Origin: Microbacterium telephonicum
Lineage (GTDB): Bacteria > Actinomycetota > Actinomycetes > Actinomycetales > Microbacteriaceae
Reading direction: 5' to 3'
NCBI RefSeq assembly: GCF_003651225.1
Contig: NZ_RCDB01000004.1
Location: forward strand, 178,587-242,586
Length of the DNA: 64,000 nucleotides
Part shown: piece by piece, positions 52,069-60,004 of the stretch
Layout of the letters: every line of letters starts with the position of its first letter
Numbering within the stretch: position 1 is the first letter of the stretch
Notes under the pieces: generated by a model
Database searches by the model: none
What the model was told of the DNA's origin: nothing
The model's input: only the letters and a program-made list of their open reading frames with translations
Translations under genes and position numbers: made by a program

Positions 52069-52944
52069 TCGCACGGCGAAGGCGAGTTCGGTCGCGAGCT
52101 CGCGGGCGAGGAAGCCGAGACCGTGCGTCGCCGTCAGCCGGTCGCCGGCGCGGGCGTGTGCCCACAGCCCCCACGCGGCGGCGCGGGCGGCAGGGATGCC
52201 GCGCGCGAGGAAGCCGGTGATCGCACCGGCGAGCACATCACCGCTACCGGCGGTCGCGAGGCCCGGTCCGCCGCCCTCGACCTGCAGCGGCGACGCGGTG
52301 CCGCCGGTCGGGTCGCCGGGCGCCGTGCCGACGAGCCCATAGGCGGCGACGGTCGCCTCGAAACGCGCCGCGACATCGACGACCGCCGGGGAGAGGTCGT
52401 TCCTGTCGAGGTCGGCGCGGGAGAGGATCTCTAGCTCGTCCTCATTCGGAGTGAGCAGGAGCTCGCCGGGAAGCCGATCGCGTGCGATACCCGGTAGCAC
52501 GGCCAGGGCGTACGCGTCGAGCACGAGTCGCTGCGGCGCGCACGCCAGCACAGCGTCGAGCGTCGCGCGGGTCTGCGGCACGTCGTCGAAGCCCGGCCCC
52601 ACGAGCACCGCGCCCGCGCCGGCCACGACCTCGGCGGCGGCGCCGGTGAGGGGAGCCGCCGGGTCGTCGGGCAGCGCCAGCACCGCGGCCTCCGGCAGGT
52701 GCGCGCCGAGCTGCTCCTCGACCGAGCCGGGCACGAGCACCGCGACCCGGCCCGCCCCGACGCGCATGGCCGCCTCGAACGCGAGGATCACCGCGCCGGG
52801 GGTGCGCCGAGACGCGCCGACGATGACGGCGTCGCCGCGCGACTGCTTCGTGCGCCCCGGCTCCGGCAGGCCCCACCGCCGCAGCGTGCCGACATCCACC
52901 CGCCGGTCCCGGCTCGCGGCCTCCGACTCACTCGGGCTGGACAT
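52051..52944 (-). CDS. nnrD: ADP-dependent NAD(P)H-hydrate dehydratase
   Basis: Ribokinase-fold repair enzyme of 297 residues that restores NAD(P)H from its damaged hydrate. GDAVIVGASRRTPGAVILA is the N-terminal motif, and LTPNEDELEIL and GGPGLATAGSGDVLAG form the nucleotide site with the general base Asp. There is no epimerase (NnrE) domain here; that must be elsewhere. Its start overlaps the phosphatase gene end by 17 nt. Together with phosphoketolase it forms a metabolic-stress operon. Confidence 0.93.
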   Translation of the reverse strand: MSSPSESEAASRDRRVDVGTLRRWGLPEPGRTKQSRGDAVIVGASRRTPGAVILAFEAAMRVGAGRVAVLVPGSVEEQLGAHLPEAAVLALPDDPAAPLTGAAAEVVAGAGAVLVGPGFDDVPQTRATLDAVLACAPQRLVLDAYALAVLPGIARDRLPGELLLTPNEDELEILSRADLDRNDLSPAVVDVAARFEATVAAYGLVGTAPGDPTGGTASPLQVEGGGPGLATAGSGDVLAGAITGFLARGIPAARAAAWGLWAHARAGDRLTATHGLGFLARELATELAFAVREVEQG

Positions 52945-53650
52945 CGGGGCTCCCGGGGTGGACGGTGACGTCGGCGCCCTCCTGGCGCAGGTGCGACACG
53001 TCCGAGAAGGCGACGAGTTCCCAGCCGGTGCCGCCCCGGCGCACGTGCGTCACCGACGCGTTGAGCACCGTGTTCGCGGCGGCGAACTCGAGCAGCTCGG
53101 ACTCGTTCATCGCCGTCAGCAGCGACACGATCAGCATCACGACCGCGTCGTGCGCGACCACGAGACCGCCGCCGTCGGCGGCCGGCAGCGCATCGGCGAG
53201 GAACGACCGCAGGCGCAGCCGCACGTCGACCCACGACTCGCCGCCCGGTGGGCGGTGATAGTACTTGCCGAGGCGGGCGCGCCGCTCCGCCTCGCCCGGA
53301 TGCAGCCGCTCGACGCCGCGCCGGGTCAGCAGGTCGAGCACGCCGAGCTCGCGGTCGCGCAGGCGTTCGTCGGTGAGGGGCACCAGCGCCATCCCGGATT
53401 CGTCCATCGCGAGTGACAGCGTCTGCTGGGCGCGCAGGTACGGCGAGACCCACGCGGTGCCGATGCGCGCGCCGTTCTCACCGAGCCATGAGCCGAACGC
53501 GCGCGCCTGCTCGGCGCCCGTGATCGACAGCGGCACATCGGCGTCGCGCTCCTCGAGGGCGATGACGTCGAGTCCGTCGCGTTCGGCCGCCGTCGCCGCG
53601 ACGTTGCCGATGCTCTCGCCGTGCCGGGTGAGCCAGAGATCCGTGATCAT
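52928..53650 (-). CDS. Histidine phosphatase family protein
   Basis: Phosphoglycerate-mutase-like phosphatase of 240 residues, with the RHG motif (LTRHGESIGN) at residue 8-10, Arg in SPYLRAQQT, and the second His in VVAHDAVVMLI. The substrate is unknown; the neighbour phosphoketolase suggests a sugar phosphate. ATG 53650 is preferred over 53653 for spacing to GGAG; either overlaps the phosphoketolase stop. Confidence 0.87.
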   Translation of the reverse strand: MITDLWLTRHGESIGNVAATAAERDGLDVIALEERDADVPLSITGAEQARAFGSWLGENGARIGTAWVSPYLRAQQTLSLAMDESGMALVPLTDERLRDRELGVLDLLTRRGVERLHPGEAERRARLGKYYHRPPGGESWVDVRLRLRSFLADALPAADGGGLVVAHDAVVMLIVSLLTAMNESELLEFAAANTVLNASVTHVRRGGTGWELVAFSDVSHLRQEGADVTVHPGSPDVQPE

Positions 53651-56067
53651 CATTTCTCCGAGGGTCGGGGCGTCGCGCCGGCGTCGGACGGGCGGAACCG
53701 CCATCCGGTGACGTCGGTGATGTCGGTGCCGTGCGCGCGGGTGTGGGCGAGGGCGGCCCGGCGCCGCTCCCGCAGGTCGGCGATCAGCGCCGAGTACCGG
53801 TCGTGGCCCTGCGGCATCCGCTCGAGTGCGTCGACGGCGAGCGCGTACCGATCGAGGTCGTTCATCATCAGCATGTCGAACGGGGTGGTCGTCGTGCCGC
53901 GCTCGCGGTAGCCGTGCACGTGGAGGTCGTCGTGGGCGCGCCGCCGGTAGGTGAGCCGGTGGATCGTCCACGGGTAGCCGTGGAAGGCGAACACGACCGG
54001 CGTTCCGGGCGGGAACAGCGCGTCGAAGTCGTCGTCGGGCAGGCCGTGCGGATGCTGCTCGGGCGTGCTGAGCCGTCCGAGGTCGACGACGTTGACGACG
54101 CGCACCGCGACCTCGGGCGCGTGATCGCGCAGCAGCTGTGCGGCGGCGATCGCCTCGACGGTGGGCACATCGCCGGCGGCGGCGAGCACGACGTCGGGGG
54201 CGCGGTCGCCGCCGCTTCCCGCCCAGTCGAGCGCGCCCAGACCGCGCGCGCAGTGCGCCGACGCCGTCTCGAGGTCGAGCCACTGCGGGGCGGGTTGCTT
54301 GCCGGCGACGACGACGTTGATGCGGTCGGTGCCGCGCAGGCAGTGCGCCATCGTCACGAGCAGCGTGTTCGCGTCGAACGGAAGGTAGGTGCGCACGATG
54401 TCGGCGCTCTTGTCGAGGACGACGTCGAGGAACCCGGGGTCCTGGTGCGTGAAGCCGTTGTGGTCCTGCTGCCAGACGTGGCTGGACAGCAGATAGGTGA
54501 AACTGGAGATCGGTGCGCGCCAGTCGACGTCCGCCGCCGATTCGAGCCACTTCGCATGCTGGTTGAACATCGAGTCGACGATGTGCACGAACGCCTCGTA
54601 CGACGTGAAGACACCGTGGCGCCCGGTGAGCAGGTACCCTTCGAGCCAGCCCTGGCACTGGTGCTCGCTGAGCACCTCCATGACGCGGCCGGCGCGGGCC
54701 AGGTGCTCGTCGAGGGGGGAGCGGTCCGCGGCCCACTGCTTGTCGGTCGCCGCGTAGACGGCCGGCGCGAGCCGGTTCGACGCGGTCTCGTCGGGCCCGA
54801 ACAGGCGGAAGGTGGTCGGATTGGCGCGGATGACCTCGGCGAGCCAGTCGCCCAGCGTCGCCATCGCCCCGGCGTCCTCGGCCCCCGGCGTCTCGACCGG
54901 CACGGCGAACGATCCGACGGCGGGCAGCGCGAGGTCCTCGCGACGCCCGCCGTTCGCATCGGGAGTCGCCGACAGGCGCCGGTCGCCGTCGGGGACGAGG
55001 GCGCGGAGGGTGTCGACGGGGCGGCCGTCGGCGTCGAAGAGCTCGTCGGGGCGGTAGGACCGCATCCATCGTTCGAGCACGTCGCGGTGGTCGGCGTTCT
55101 CTCGCACGTCGTCGACCGGCACCTGGTGCGCCCGCCACGTGCCCTCGACCGGGTCGCCGTCGACCGTGTCGGGACCCCGCCATCCCTTCGGGGAGCGCAG
55201 CACGATCATCGGCCACACCGGACGTGCGTCGTCGCCCTCGGATGCCGCGCGGCGGATCTCGGCGATGCGGTCGAGAGCGTGGTCGAGAGCGGCCGCGAAC
55301 CGGCGGTGCGCGACGCGCGGGTCGTCCCCCTTCTCGACGTCGACCAGCAGCGGCTCGTGGCCGTAGCCGCGCAGCAGGCTGAGGAGCTCGTCGTCGGGGA
55401 TGCGGGCGAGCACGGTGGGGTTCGCGATCTTCCAGCCGTTGAGATGGAGGATCGGCAGCACCGTGCCGTCGGTGACGGGGTTGAGGAACTTGTTGCCGTG
55501 CCACGCCGTCGCCAACGGTCCGGTCTCGGCCTCGCCGTCGCCGATGACGCAGAACACGGTGAGGTCGGGGTTGTCGAACGCGGCCCCGTACGCGTGGCTC
55601 AACGAGTAACCGAGCTCACCGCCCTCGTGGATCGAGCCGGGCGTCTCGGGGGCGGCATGCGAGGGGATGCCGCCGGGGAACGAGAACTGCCGGAACAGCC
55701 GCGCCATGCCGTCGGCATCCTGCGTGATCTCGGGATAGCGCTCGGAGTACGTGCCGTCGAGCCAGGCCCCGGCGACCATCGCGGGTCCGCCGTGACCCGG
55801 CCCCGCGATGTAGAGGGCGCGCAGGTCGCGCTCTCGGATGGCGCGGTTCGCGTGCGCGTAGACGAGGTTCAGTCCCGGCACGGTGCCGAAATGGCCGAGC
55901 AGCCGCGCCTTGACGTGCTCCGGTGCGAGTGGTCTCAACAGCAGCGGGTTCTCGAGCAGATAGAGCTGGCCGACGCTGAGATAGTCGGCGGCGCGGCACC
56001 AGGCATCCAATGCGTCGAGGGTGTCGTCGTCGAGGGCGTCGTGGTCGAGTCTGGGCGTCGCGGCCAT
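53650..56067 (-). CDS. xfp: Phosphoketolase
   Basis: Thiamine-diphosphate enzyme of 805 residues that splits xylulose-5-phosphate and/or fructose-6-phosphate to acetyl phosphate. Key segments are YIAGPGHGGPAMVA, SFPGGIPSHAAPETPGSIHEGGELGYSL, the cofactor motif GDGEAETGPLATAWHGNKFLNP (partly cited), LRSPKGWRGP and HNGFTHQDPG. The start is set by the GAGCAT -10 hexamer 6 nt ahead, so the mRNA is leaderless. It heads the phosphoketolase-phosphatase-nnrD operon. A route to acetyl phosphate that avoids glycolytic ATP use is its known role. Confidence 0.95.
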   Translation of the reverse strand: MAATPRLDHDALDDDTLDALDAWCRAADYLSVGQLYLLENPLLLRPLAPEHVKARLLGHFGTVPGLNLVYAHANRAIRERDLRALYIAGPGHGGPAMVAGAWLDGTYSERYPEITQDADGMARLFRQFSFPGGIPSHAAPETPGSIHEGGELGYSLSHAYGAAFDNPDLTVFCVIGDGEAETGPLATAWHGNKFLNPVTDGTVLPILHLNGWKIANPTVLARIPDDELLSLLRGYGHEPLLVDVEKGDDPRVAHRRFAAALDHALDRIAEIRRAASEGDDARPVWPMIVLRSPKGWRGPDTVDGDPVEGTWRAHQVPVDDVRENADHRDVLERWMRSYRPDELFDADGRPVDTLRALVPDGDRRLSATPDANGGRREDLALPAVGSFAVPVETPGAEDAGAMATLGDWLAEVIRANPTTFRLFGPDETASNRLAPAVYAATDKQWAADRSPLDEHLARAGRVMEVLSEHQCQGWLEGYLLTGRHGVFTSYEAFVHIVDSMFNQHAKWLESAADVDWRAPISSFTYLLSSHVWQQDHNGFTHQDPGFLDVVLDKSADIVRTYLPFDANTLLVTMAHCLRGTDRINVVVAGKQPAPQWLDLETASAHCARGLGALDWAGSGGDRAPDVVLAAAGDVPTVEAIAAAQLLRDHAPEVAVRVVNVVDLGRLSTPEQHPHGLPDDDFDALFPPGTPVVFAFHGYPWTIHRLTYRRRAHDDLHVHGYRERGTTTTPFDMLMMNDLDRYALAVDALERMPQGHDRYSALIADLRERRRAALAHTRAHGTDITDVTGWRFRPSDAGATPRPSEK

Positions 56068-56073
56068 GCCCCC

Positions 56074-56110
56074 ATGCTCGCCCGTCCGCATCCGCCGATC
56101 ACGGGGCTTG
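56074..56110 (-). promoter_or_regulatory. CAAGCCC-N24-GAGCAT promoter of xfp
   Basis: Minus strand CAAGCCC (56110-56104), 24 nt, GAGCAT (56079-56074), then the xfp ATG 6 nt later. It is divergent from the promoter at 56142. Confidence 0.65.
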
Positions 56111-56141
56111 CGGTGAGCCGCCTCGCGGGTTAGCGGGATGT

Positions 56142-56178
56142 CAACCCCCGCGGTCGCGCGGATGATGCGGCCTAGCCT
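56142..56178 (+). promoter_or_regulatory. CAACCCC-N24-TAGCCT stress-type promoter
   Basis: CAACCCC (56142-56148), 24 nt, TAGCCT (56173-56178), followed by a 39-45 nt leader with GGAGAGGA ahead of a small acidic gene. Confidence 0.65.
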
Positions 56179-56223
56179 GCCCGCACGTGCGACGACGCAC
56201 GGGGACACAGGAGAGGAACGATC

Positions 56224-56409
56224 ATGAGCGATCCCATCACCCCCGACGAGGCGCCCGGCGAGACGCCGTCGGCGGACGACCCGGGCGAGCGCAAGCCCGG
56301 CGGGCTCGGCCCCGACGGCACGATCCCGCCCGACGAGGACGGCGTCGCGGCCGGTCACACGGGGGAGCCTTCGACGTTCGAACCCGAGGAGGACGAAGGC
56401 CGCGGCTGA
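56224..56409 (+). CDS. Small acidic protein, 61 residues
   Basis: A 61-residue protein rich in Asp, Glu, Gly and Pro with no hydrophobic core (SDPITPDEAPGETPSADD at the start, FEPEEDEGRG at the end), likely disordered. GAGAGGA is ahead of the ATG. I do not recognise a domain. Its promoter matches the katE promoter, so expression in stress is likely; such small acidic proteins in bacteria often protect or bridge other molecules, but nothing here shows that. Confidence 0.7.
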   Translation: MSDPITPDEAPGETPSADDPGERKPGGLGPDGTIPPDEDGVAAGHTGEPSTFEPEEDEGRG

Positions 56410-56418
56410 GCGCCGCCG

Positions 56419-57306
56419 TCAGAGCCCTTTGCCGCCGGTCACCGGCAGCACCGCGCCCGAGACGTAGGTCGCGGCATCCGATGCGAGGTACACATAGGCG
56501 CCGGCGAGTTCGGCCGGCTGACCCGCCCGACCCAGCGGCGTGTCCTGGCCGAACTGTGCCAGCCGGTCGGCGTCCCAGCCGGTGGCGGGGATCAGCGGCG
56601 TCCAGATCGGGCCCGGCGCGACCGCGTTGACGCGGATGCCTCGGGGGCCGAGCTCTTCGGCGAGCGCCTTCACGAACGCGACCTGCGCCGCCTTCGTCAT
56701 CGCATAGTCGATGAGGCCCGGCGAAGGCTGGAACGCCTGGATCGACGAGGTGACGATGATGCTCGCCCCGGGCTGCATCAGCGGGATCGCCGCCCGGGCG
56801 GTGTAGATCATGCCGTAGAGGTTCGTGCGGAACACGCGGTCGAACTCGTCGTCGGCGAGGGTCTCGAGGCCCTCACGATCCTTCTGGTACGCCGCGTTCA
56901 GCACGAGCACGTCGAGGCCGCCCCACTCCTCGGCCGTGCGGGTGGCGATGGATGCGGCGAATTCGGGGTCGCGGACATCTCCCGCGAACGACAGTGCGGA
57001 GCGGCCGGCGTCGCGCACGAGCTCGACGGCGCTGTCAGCATCCGCCTGCTCTTCGGGCAGGTGCGCGATCGCCACGTCGGCGCCCTCCCGCGCGAAGGCG
57101 ATCGCGACGGCACGGCCGATGCCGGAGTCGCCGCCCGTGATGAGAGTGCGGCGCCCGACGAGACGGTCGGAGCCGCGGTAGTCGGATTCGCCGTGGTCGG
57201 GCGTCGGGGTGGTGCGGCCGGTGAGTCCCGGCTGCGGCTGCTCCTGCGCAGGAAAGTCGTCGTCGGGGTGCGCGTTGCGCGGGTCGGTGGGTTCGTGCGC
57301 AGCCAT
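56419..57306 (-). CDS. SDR, general-stress (GSP39/YdaD-like) type
   Basis: A 295-residue SDR closely similar in layout to the one at 40182-41072: a Pro-rich N-terminal extension, TGGDSGIG, LVLNAAYQ, and YAMTK with catalytic Tyr/Lys, ending VLPVTGGKGL. The ATG shares one base with the stop of the small acidic protein gene, so they are one transcript from the promoter at 57654-57690. Confidence 0.9.
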   Translation of the reverse strand: MAAHEPTDPRNAHPDDDFPAQEQPQPGLTGRTTPTPDHGESDYRGSDRLVGRRTLITGGDSGIGRAVAIAFAREGADVAIAHLPEEQADADSAVELVRDAGRSALSFAGDVRDPEFAASIATRTAEEWGGLDVLVLNAAYQKDREGLETLADDEFDRVFRTNLYGMIYTARAAIPLMQPGASIIVTSSIQAFQPSPGLIDYAMTKAAQVAFVKALAEELGPRGIRVNAVAPGPIWTPLIPATGWDADRLAQFGQDTPLGRAGQPAELAGAYVYLASDAATYVSGAVLPVTGGKGL

Positions 57307-57647
57307 CACAGGTCCTCCAGGGCGAGGTCGCCCTGCCCGTCGTCGCCGAGCTCGGCCTCGACGGGCGACTCCCCCTGCGTCTCGGGCTGGGCATGTCCCG
57401 CGGGCAGATCGGCGGCGGGGATGTCGTCCTCGTCGGACGGAATCTCGTCGGGATCGGCGCCGGTCGCGGTCGCGGTACCGAGCACCGCGGGGTCGACTCC
57501 CGCCTCGACCGCATCGGTGCGCTCCCACTCACGCTGGGCGGCGTCGTCGTCGGAGGTGATCGAGCTGTCCCGGTCGCCCAGCGGCTGCGCCGCGGGGTCG
57601 GTGGATGCCGGACGGTCGATGTCGTCGTTGAAGCTGTTGTCGCTCAT
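57306..57647 (-). CDS. Acidic, probably disordered protein, 113 residues
   Basis: A 113-residue protein very rich in Asp, Glu, Ala and Pro and lacking aromatic clusters; probably unfolded. It starts MSDNSFNDDIDRP, like the MSD... start of the 61-residue protein at 56224. Only one Trp is present. The start lies 6 nt after the CAGCGT -10, so it is leaderless. No known domain is recognised. It is coupled to a stress-type SDR. Confidence 0.7.
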   Translation of the reverse strand: MSDNSFNDDIDRPASTDPAAQPLGDRDSSITSDDDAAQREWERTDAVEAGVDPAVLGTATATGADPDEIPSDEDDIPAADLPAGHAQPETQGESPVEAELGDDGQGDLALEDL

Positions 57648-57653
57648 GGTTCC

Positions 57654-57690
57654 ACGCTGGATGCCCCCGAGCCTCACCGGGAGGGGCTTG
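57654..57690 (-). promoter_or_regulatory. CAAGCCC-N24-CAGCGT stress-type promoter
   Basis: Minus strand CAAGCCC (57690-57684), 24 nt, CAGCGT (57659-57654), then the ATG 6 nt on. Confidence 0.6.
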
Positions 57691-57737
57691 CATCCGGCGC
57701 CGTCGGCAGGTAGCCCGGGCGGGCACGGGTCTGCTGT

Positions 57738-57774
57738 CAAGCCCCCGGGGGCGCGCACCGGCCGATCGTACGGT
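57738..57774 (+). promoter_or_regulatory. CAAGCCC-N24-TACGGT stress-type promoter
   Basis: CAAGCCC (57738-57744), 24 nt, TACGGT (57769-57774), then a leader with GGAAGGGA ahead of a small membrane-protein gene. It is divergent from the promoter at 57654. Confidence 0.6.
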
Positions 57775-57806
57775 CGGGACTCGACGGAAGGGAATGATCA
57801 TGAGCG

Positions 57807-57956
57807 ATGGGACCACGGGCCGGGGCCGAGCGGCCGACCCGATCCCCGCGGGCGGAGCAGGAGCCGACAGCGGCGAGGTGGCGCTCGTCGCGATGCTCGC
57901 GGATCGCGGCCCTGGTGCTGCTGATCGTGATCGCCGTCGTCGCCTGGGCGGCCTGA
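57807..57956 (+). CDS. Putative 49-residue single-span membrane protein
   Basis: From ATG 57807 a 49-codon frame ends with a hydrophobic helix IAALVLLIVIAVVAWAA at the C-terminus, preceded by a basic stretch (RWRSSRCSRI), in the layout of a small tail-anchored membrane protein. ATGs at 57794 and 57800 lie in other frames; the 57800 frame has the better ribosome-binding site and reads MSDGTTGRG, like neighbouring MSD... proteins, so a frameshift may separate start and helix. The stress-type promoter just upstream supports a gene here. Confidence 0.5.
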   Translation: MGPRAGAERPTRSPRAEQEPTAARWRSSRCSRIAALVLLIVIAVVAWAA

Positions 57957-57976
57957 GCGTTCGGGACCGTGGGCGG

Positions 57977-58468
57977 TCAGCTGCCGTCGCGCACGGCGCG
58001 GGCGAACGCCGTCACGTTCTCGGTCAGCTGCTCGATGCGGCGGTCGCGCGCGGCCTCCCGGTCGTAGCCGAGGTAGGCCGACGGCGGGAGCTTGCGCACA
58101 TTCGCCGAGCACTCGAAGTTCTCGCAGACGAGCACGCCGACCGTGTCGCCGCGACGGCCCGCGTCGCCGGCGCGCTTGGCGGTGTAGAGCACGACGTCGT
58201 TGGGCAGCTGCACGTCGGCGCACCACGAGCACTGGGCGCGGTTGCGCGGCTTCGCATCCGCCCGTCGCAGCAGCAGCGACGCCGGGGCACCGTCGAGTTC
58301 GACGCTGACGTAGGCCACCTGCGGCAGCTTGCGGTCGTGCCAGCCGAGATAGTCCAGCGCGTCCCAGGGCGTCTGGTCGAGGGCGTCGGGCAGCAGCAGC
58401 GTCTTGCGCTCGCGGAGGCTGGCGTTGAGGAAGGAGGCGCGGATGTCGGCCTCGGAGAACGGTCGCAT
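57977..58468 (-). CDS. FBP-domain (FusB/FusC-like) protein
   Basis: A 163-residue protein with the FBP C-terminal treble-clef zinc finger: Cys pairs CSWC and CENFEC. N-terminal helices include FLNASLRERKTLLLP. The fold is shared with FusB/FusC, which bind elongation factor EF-G and release it from the ribosome; whether this one does so is inferred. AGGA lies 7 nt ahead of ATG 58468. It is convergent with the small membrane-protein gene. Confidence 0.82.
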   Translation of the reverse strand: MRPFSEADIRASFLNASLRERKTLLLPDALDQTPWDALDYLGWHDRKLPQVAYVSVELDGAPASLLLRRADAKPRNRAQCSWCADVQLPNDVVLYTAKRAGDAGRRGDTVGVLVCENFECSANVRKLPPSAYLGYDREAARDRRIEQLTENVTAFARAVRDGS

Positions 58469-58510
58469 GAAGGGTCCTGTCGTGAGGATGCGGCGGAGCC
58501 GCGGGTGAGG

Positions 58511-58547
58511 TGCGTCGAAGACGCGGGTGAGGGTGCGTCGAAGACGC
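58511..58547. promoter_or_regulatory. Tandem GCGTCGAAGACGC palindromes
   Basis: TGCGTCGAAGACGC occurs at 58511-58524 and again at 58534-58547, 23 bp apart (about two helix turns). GCGTC and GACGC form an inverted repeat in each. It lies 43-79 nt upstream of the FBP-domain gene, so it may be an operator. The remaining 58550-58704 is non-coding with no other clear signal. Confidence 0.4.
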
Positions 58548-58704
58548 ATGTCAGAGGGGGCGGATGCCGCCGACCTCAGCCTCTGCCGCCGGCGGATGCG
58601 CCGACGACCTCCTCACTGCCCCTGTGGGGCCCGACCGTGTTCACCCCTCCACTGTATGTCCGCCGGCTGTGCGCGCGCCGGGTGGGTCACAGGGGGCACG
58701 GGAA

Positions 58705-58739
58705 AGGCCGGTGCGGCGCCGCGGCGCGCGCACCGGCCT
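58705..58739 (-). terminator. Terminator of the zinc operon
   Basis: AGGCCGGTGCG (58705-58715) pairs with CGCACCGGCCT (58729-58739), an 11-bp stem followed on the minus strand by TTTCCCG, 19 nt after the last gene's stop. Confidence 0.7.
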
Positions 58740-58757
58740 CTTGCCGGAGGAGTGGTG

Positions 58758-59963
58758 TCAGCCGATGGCGACGGCCAGCTCGTTGGGCGTGTGGTCGAGC
58801 TCGACCGACGCGAGGACCTCGCCGGTGGTGAGGTCGACGGCGTGCACGCTGTTCGCGGCGGGCTCGGTGACGTACGCGATGTCGCCGTTCACCTTGATCG
58901 CCGGGTGCGCGTCCTGCCACTCGGCCGGTCCCTCCCAGGCGCCGATCACGGGGTAGGTGTCGGTGATGTCGCCGGTCTCGGGGGCGAGCACGTGGATCTG
59001 CCCGTCGGTCGACAGGATGTAGGCGAGGTCGCCGGGGCCGCGCGCGATGTCGCGGAACGTGTAGCGCACCTCGTCGGGCAGCGCGACGACCTCGTAGGTC
59101 TTCGCCGCCGTGTCGATCAGCGCGACCGCGTCGAGCAGGTAGCCCTCGGCGTCGGGGTCGTTCTTGTAGTCGCCGACGACGATCGGGCTGGTCTCGGAGA
59201 CGAAGGCGTTGCCCATGCGGCCGTATGTGTCGGGCGCCGTCAGCTTGGTGAACGCGCCGTCGTCGAACAGCAGCGCGCCGTTCTCGCAGCCGAAGATGAC
59301 GGCCTCGCCCTCGGCGGTGCCTTCGCCGTGGATGCCGGGGCACTCGGCGCTGGAGGCGGCCTCGTCCCAGTGGTCGTCGTGGGGGTGCAGTGCGACGGCG
59401 CCGGTGCGGCCGGTGTCGTCGCCGACCGTCGTGACGAGGGTGCCGTCTTCGAGCACGATCGAGACGCCGTGGTGGGCGGCATCCGAGGTGTAGGTCGTGC
59501 CCTCGGGCAGGGTGTCGTAGCCGCCGTCGAACGCGTCGGTGTCGAGGATCGTGGTCGTGCCTGTGCCGTCGTCGAAGAGCACGGTCTTGCCGTGGTGGAT
59601 CACGACGTGCCCCGGGGTGGTGGCGTCGAAGACGAGGTCGGTGAGCGCGGGCTCGGCGGTGTCGAGCATCTGGAAGCCGGTCGAGGTCGTCACCGCGATC
59701 GTGCGGCCGTCGCCGAACGCGTTGAGGCGGGTGAACTCCTCGGAGTCGAACTCGTCGACGACCTCGAGCGTGTCGGCGTCGAGCACCGCGATGCCGCCCG
59801 GGTACGAGACGGCGACGCGTCCCTCGGCGGTCGCCGGAGCGGATGCCGTCGCGTCGCCGGACGGGGCGGCGCCGGCGTCGCCGGTGCCGGCGCAGGCGGT
59901 GGCCAGCAGCGAGAGCCCGGCCAGGCCCGCCGCCACCGCGGTCAGTCGCATGTGTCGTTTCAT
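58758..59963 (-). CDS. aztD: AztD-like secreted zinc-chaperone lipoprotein
   Basis: A 401-residue exported protein with lipobox LLATAC at about residue 23 and a seven-bladed beta-propeller body. Histidine/acid clusters likely to bind zinc are HVVIHHGK, SDAAHHGV, LHPHDDHWDE and CPGIHGEG. In Paracoccus, AztD is a periplasmic protein that hands zinc to the binding protein AztC. The ATG at 59963 has AAAGGGAAA ahead. It is the last gene of the Zur-type operon. Confidence 0.86.
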   Translation of the reverse strand: MKRHMRLTAVAAGLAGLSLLATACAGTGDAGAAPSGDATASAPATAEGRVAVSYPGGIAVLDADTLEVVDEFDSEEFTRLNAFGDGRTIAVTTSTGFQMLDTAEPALTDLVFDATTPGHVVIHHGKTVLFDDGTGTTTILDTDAFDGGYDTLPEGTTYTSDAAHHGVSIVLEDGTLVTTVGDDTGRTGAVALHPHDDHWDEAASSAECPGIHGEGTAEGEAVIFGCENGALLFDDGAFTKLTAPDTYGRMGNAFVSETSPIVVGDYKNDPDAEGYLLDAVALIDTAAKTYEVVALPDEVRYTFRDIARGPGDLAYILSTDGQIHVLAPETGDITDTYPVIGAWEGPAEWQDAHPAIKVNGDIAYVTEPAANSVHAVDLTTGEVLASVELDHTPNELAVAIG

Positions 59964-60004
59964 GGTTTCCCTTTCATGTGCGCCGGTGCGGCGCGGTCGT
60001 GGGC

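Noticed and set aside
53731..56133. Plus-strand 800-codon frame over phosphoketolase
   Set aside because: Antisense shadow; the minus strand has all phosphoketolase motifs.
57794..58831. 345-codon plus frame after the stress promoter
   Set aside because: Beyond about codon 40 it is antisense to the FBP-domain gene and Arg-rich; only the short membrane frame is credible.
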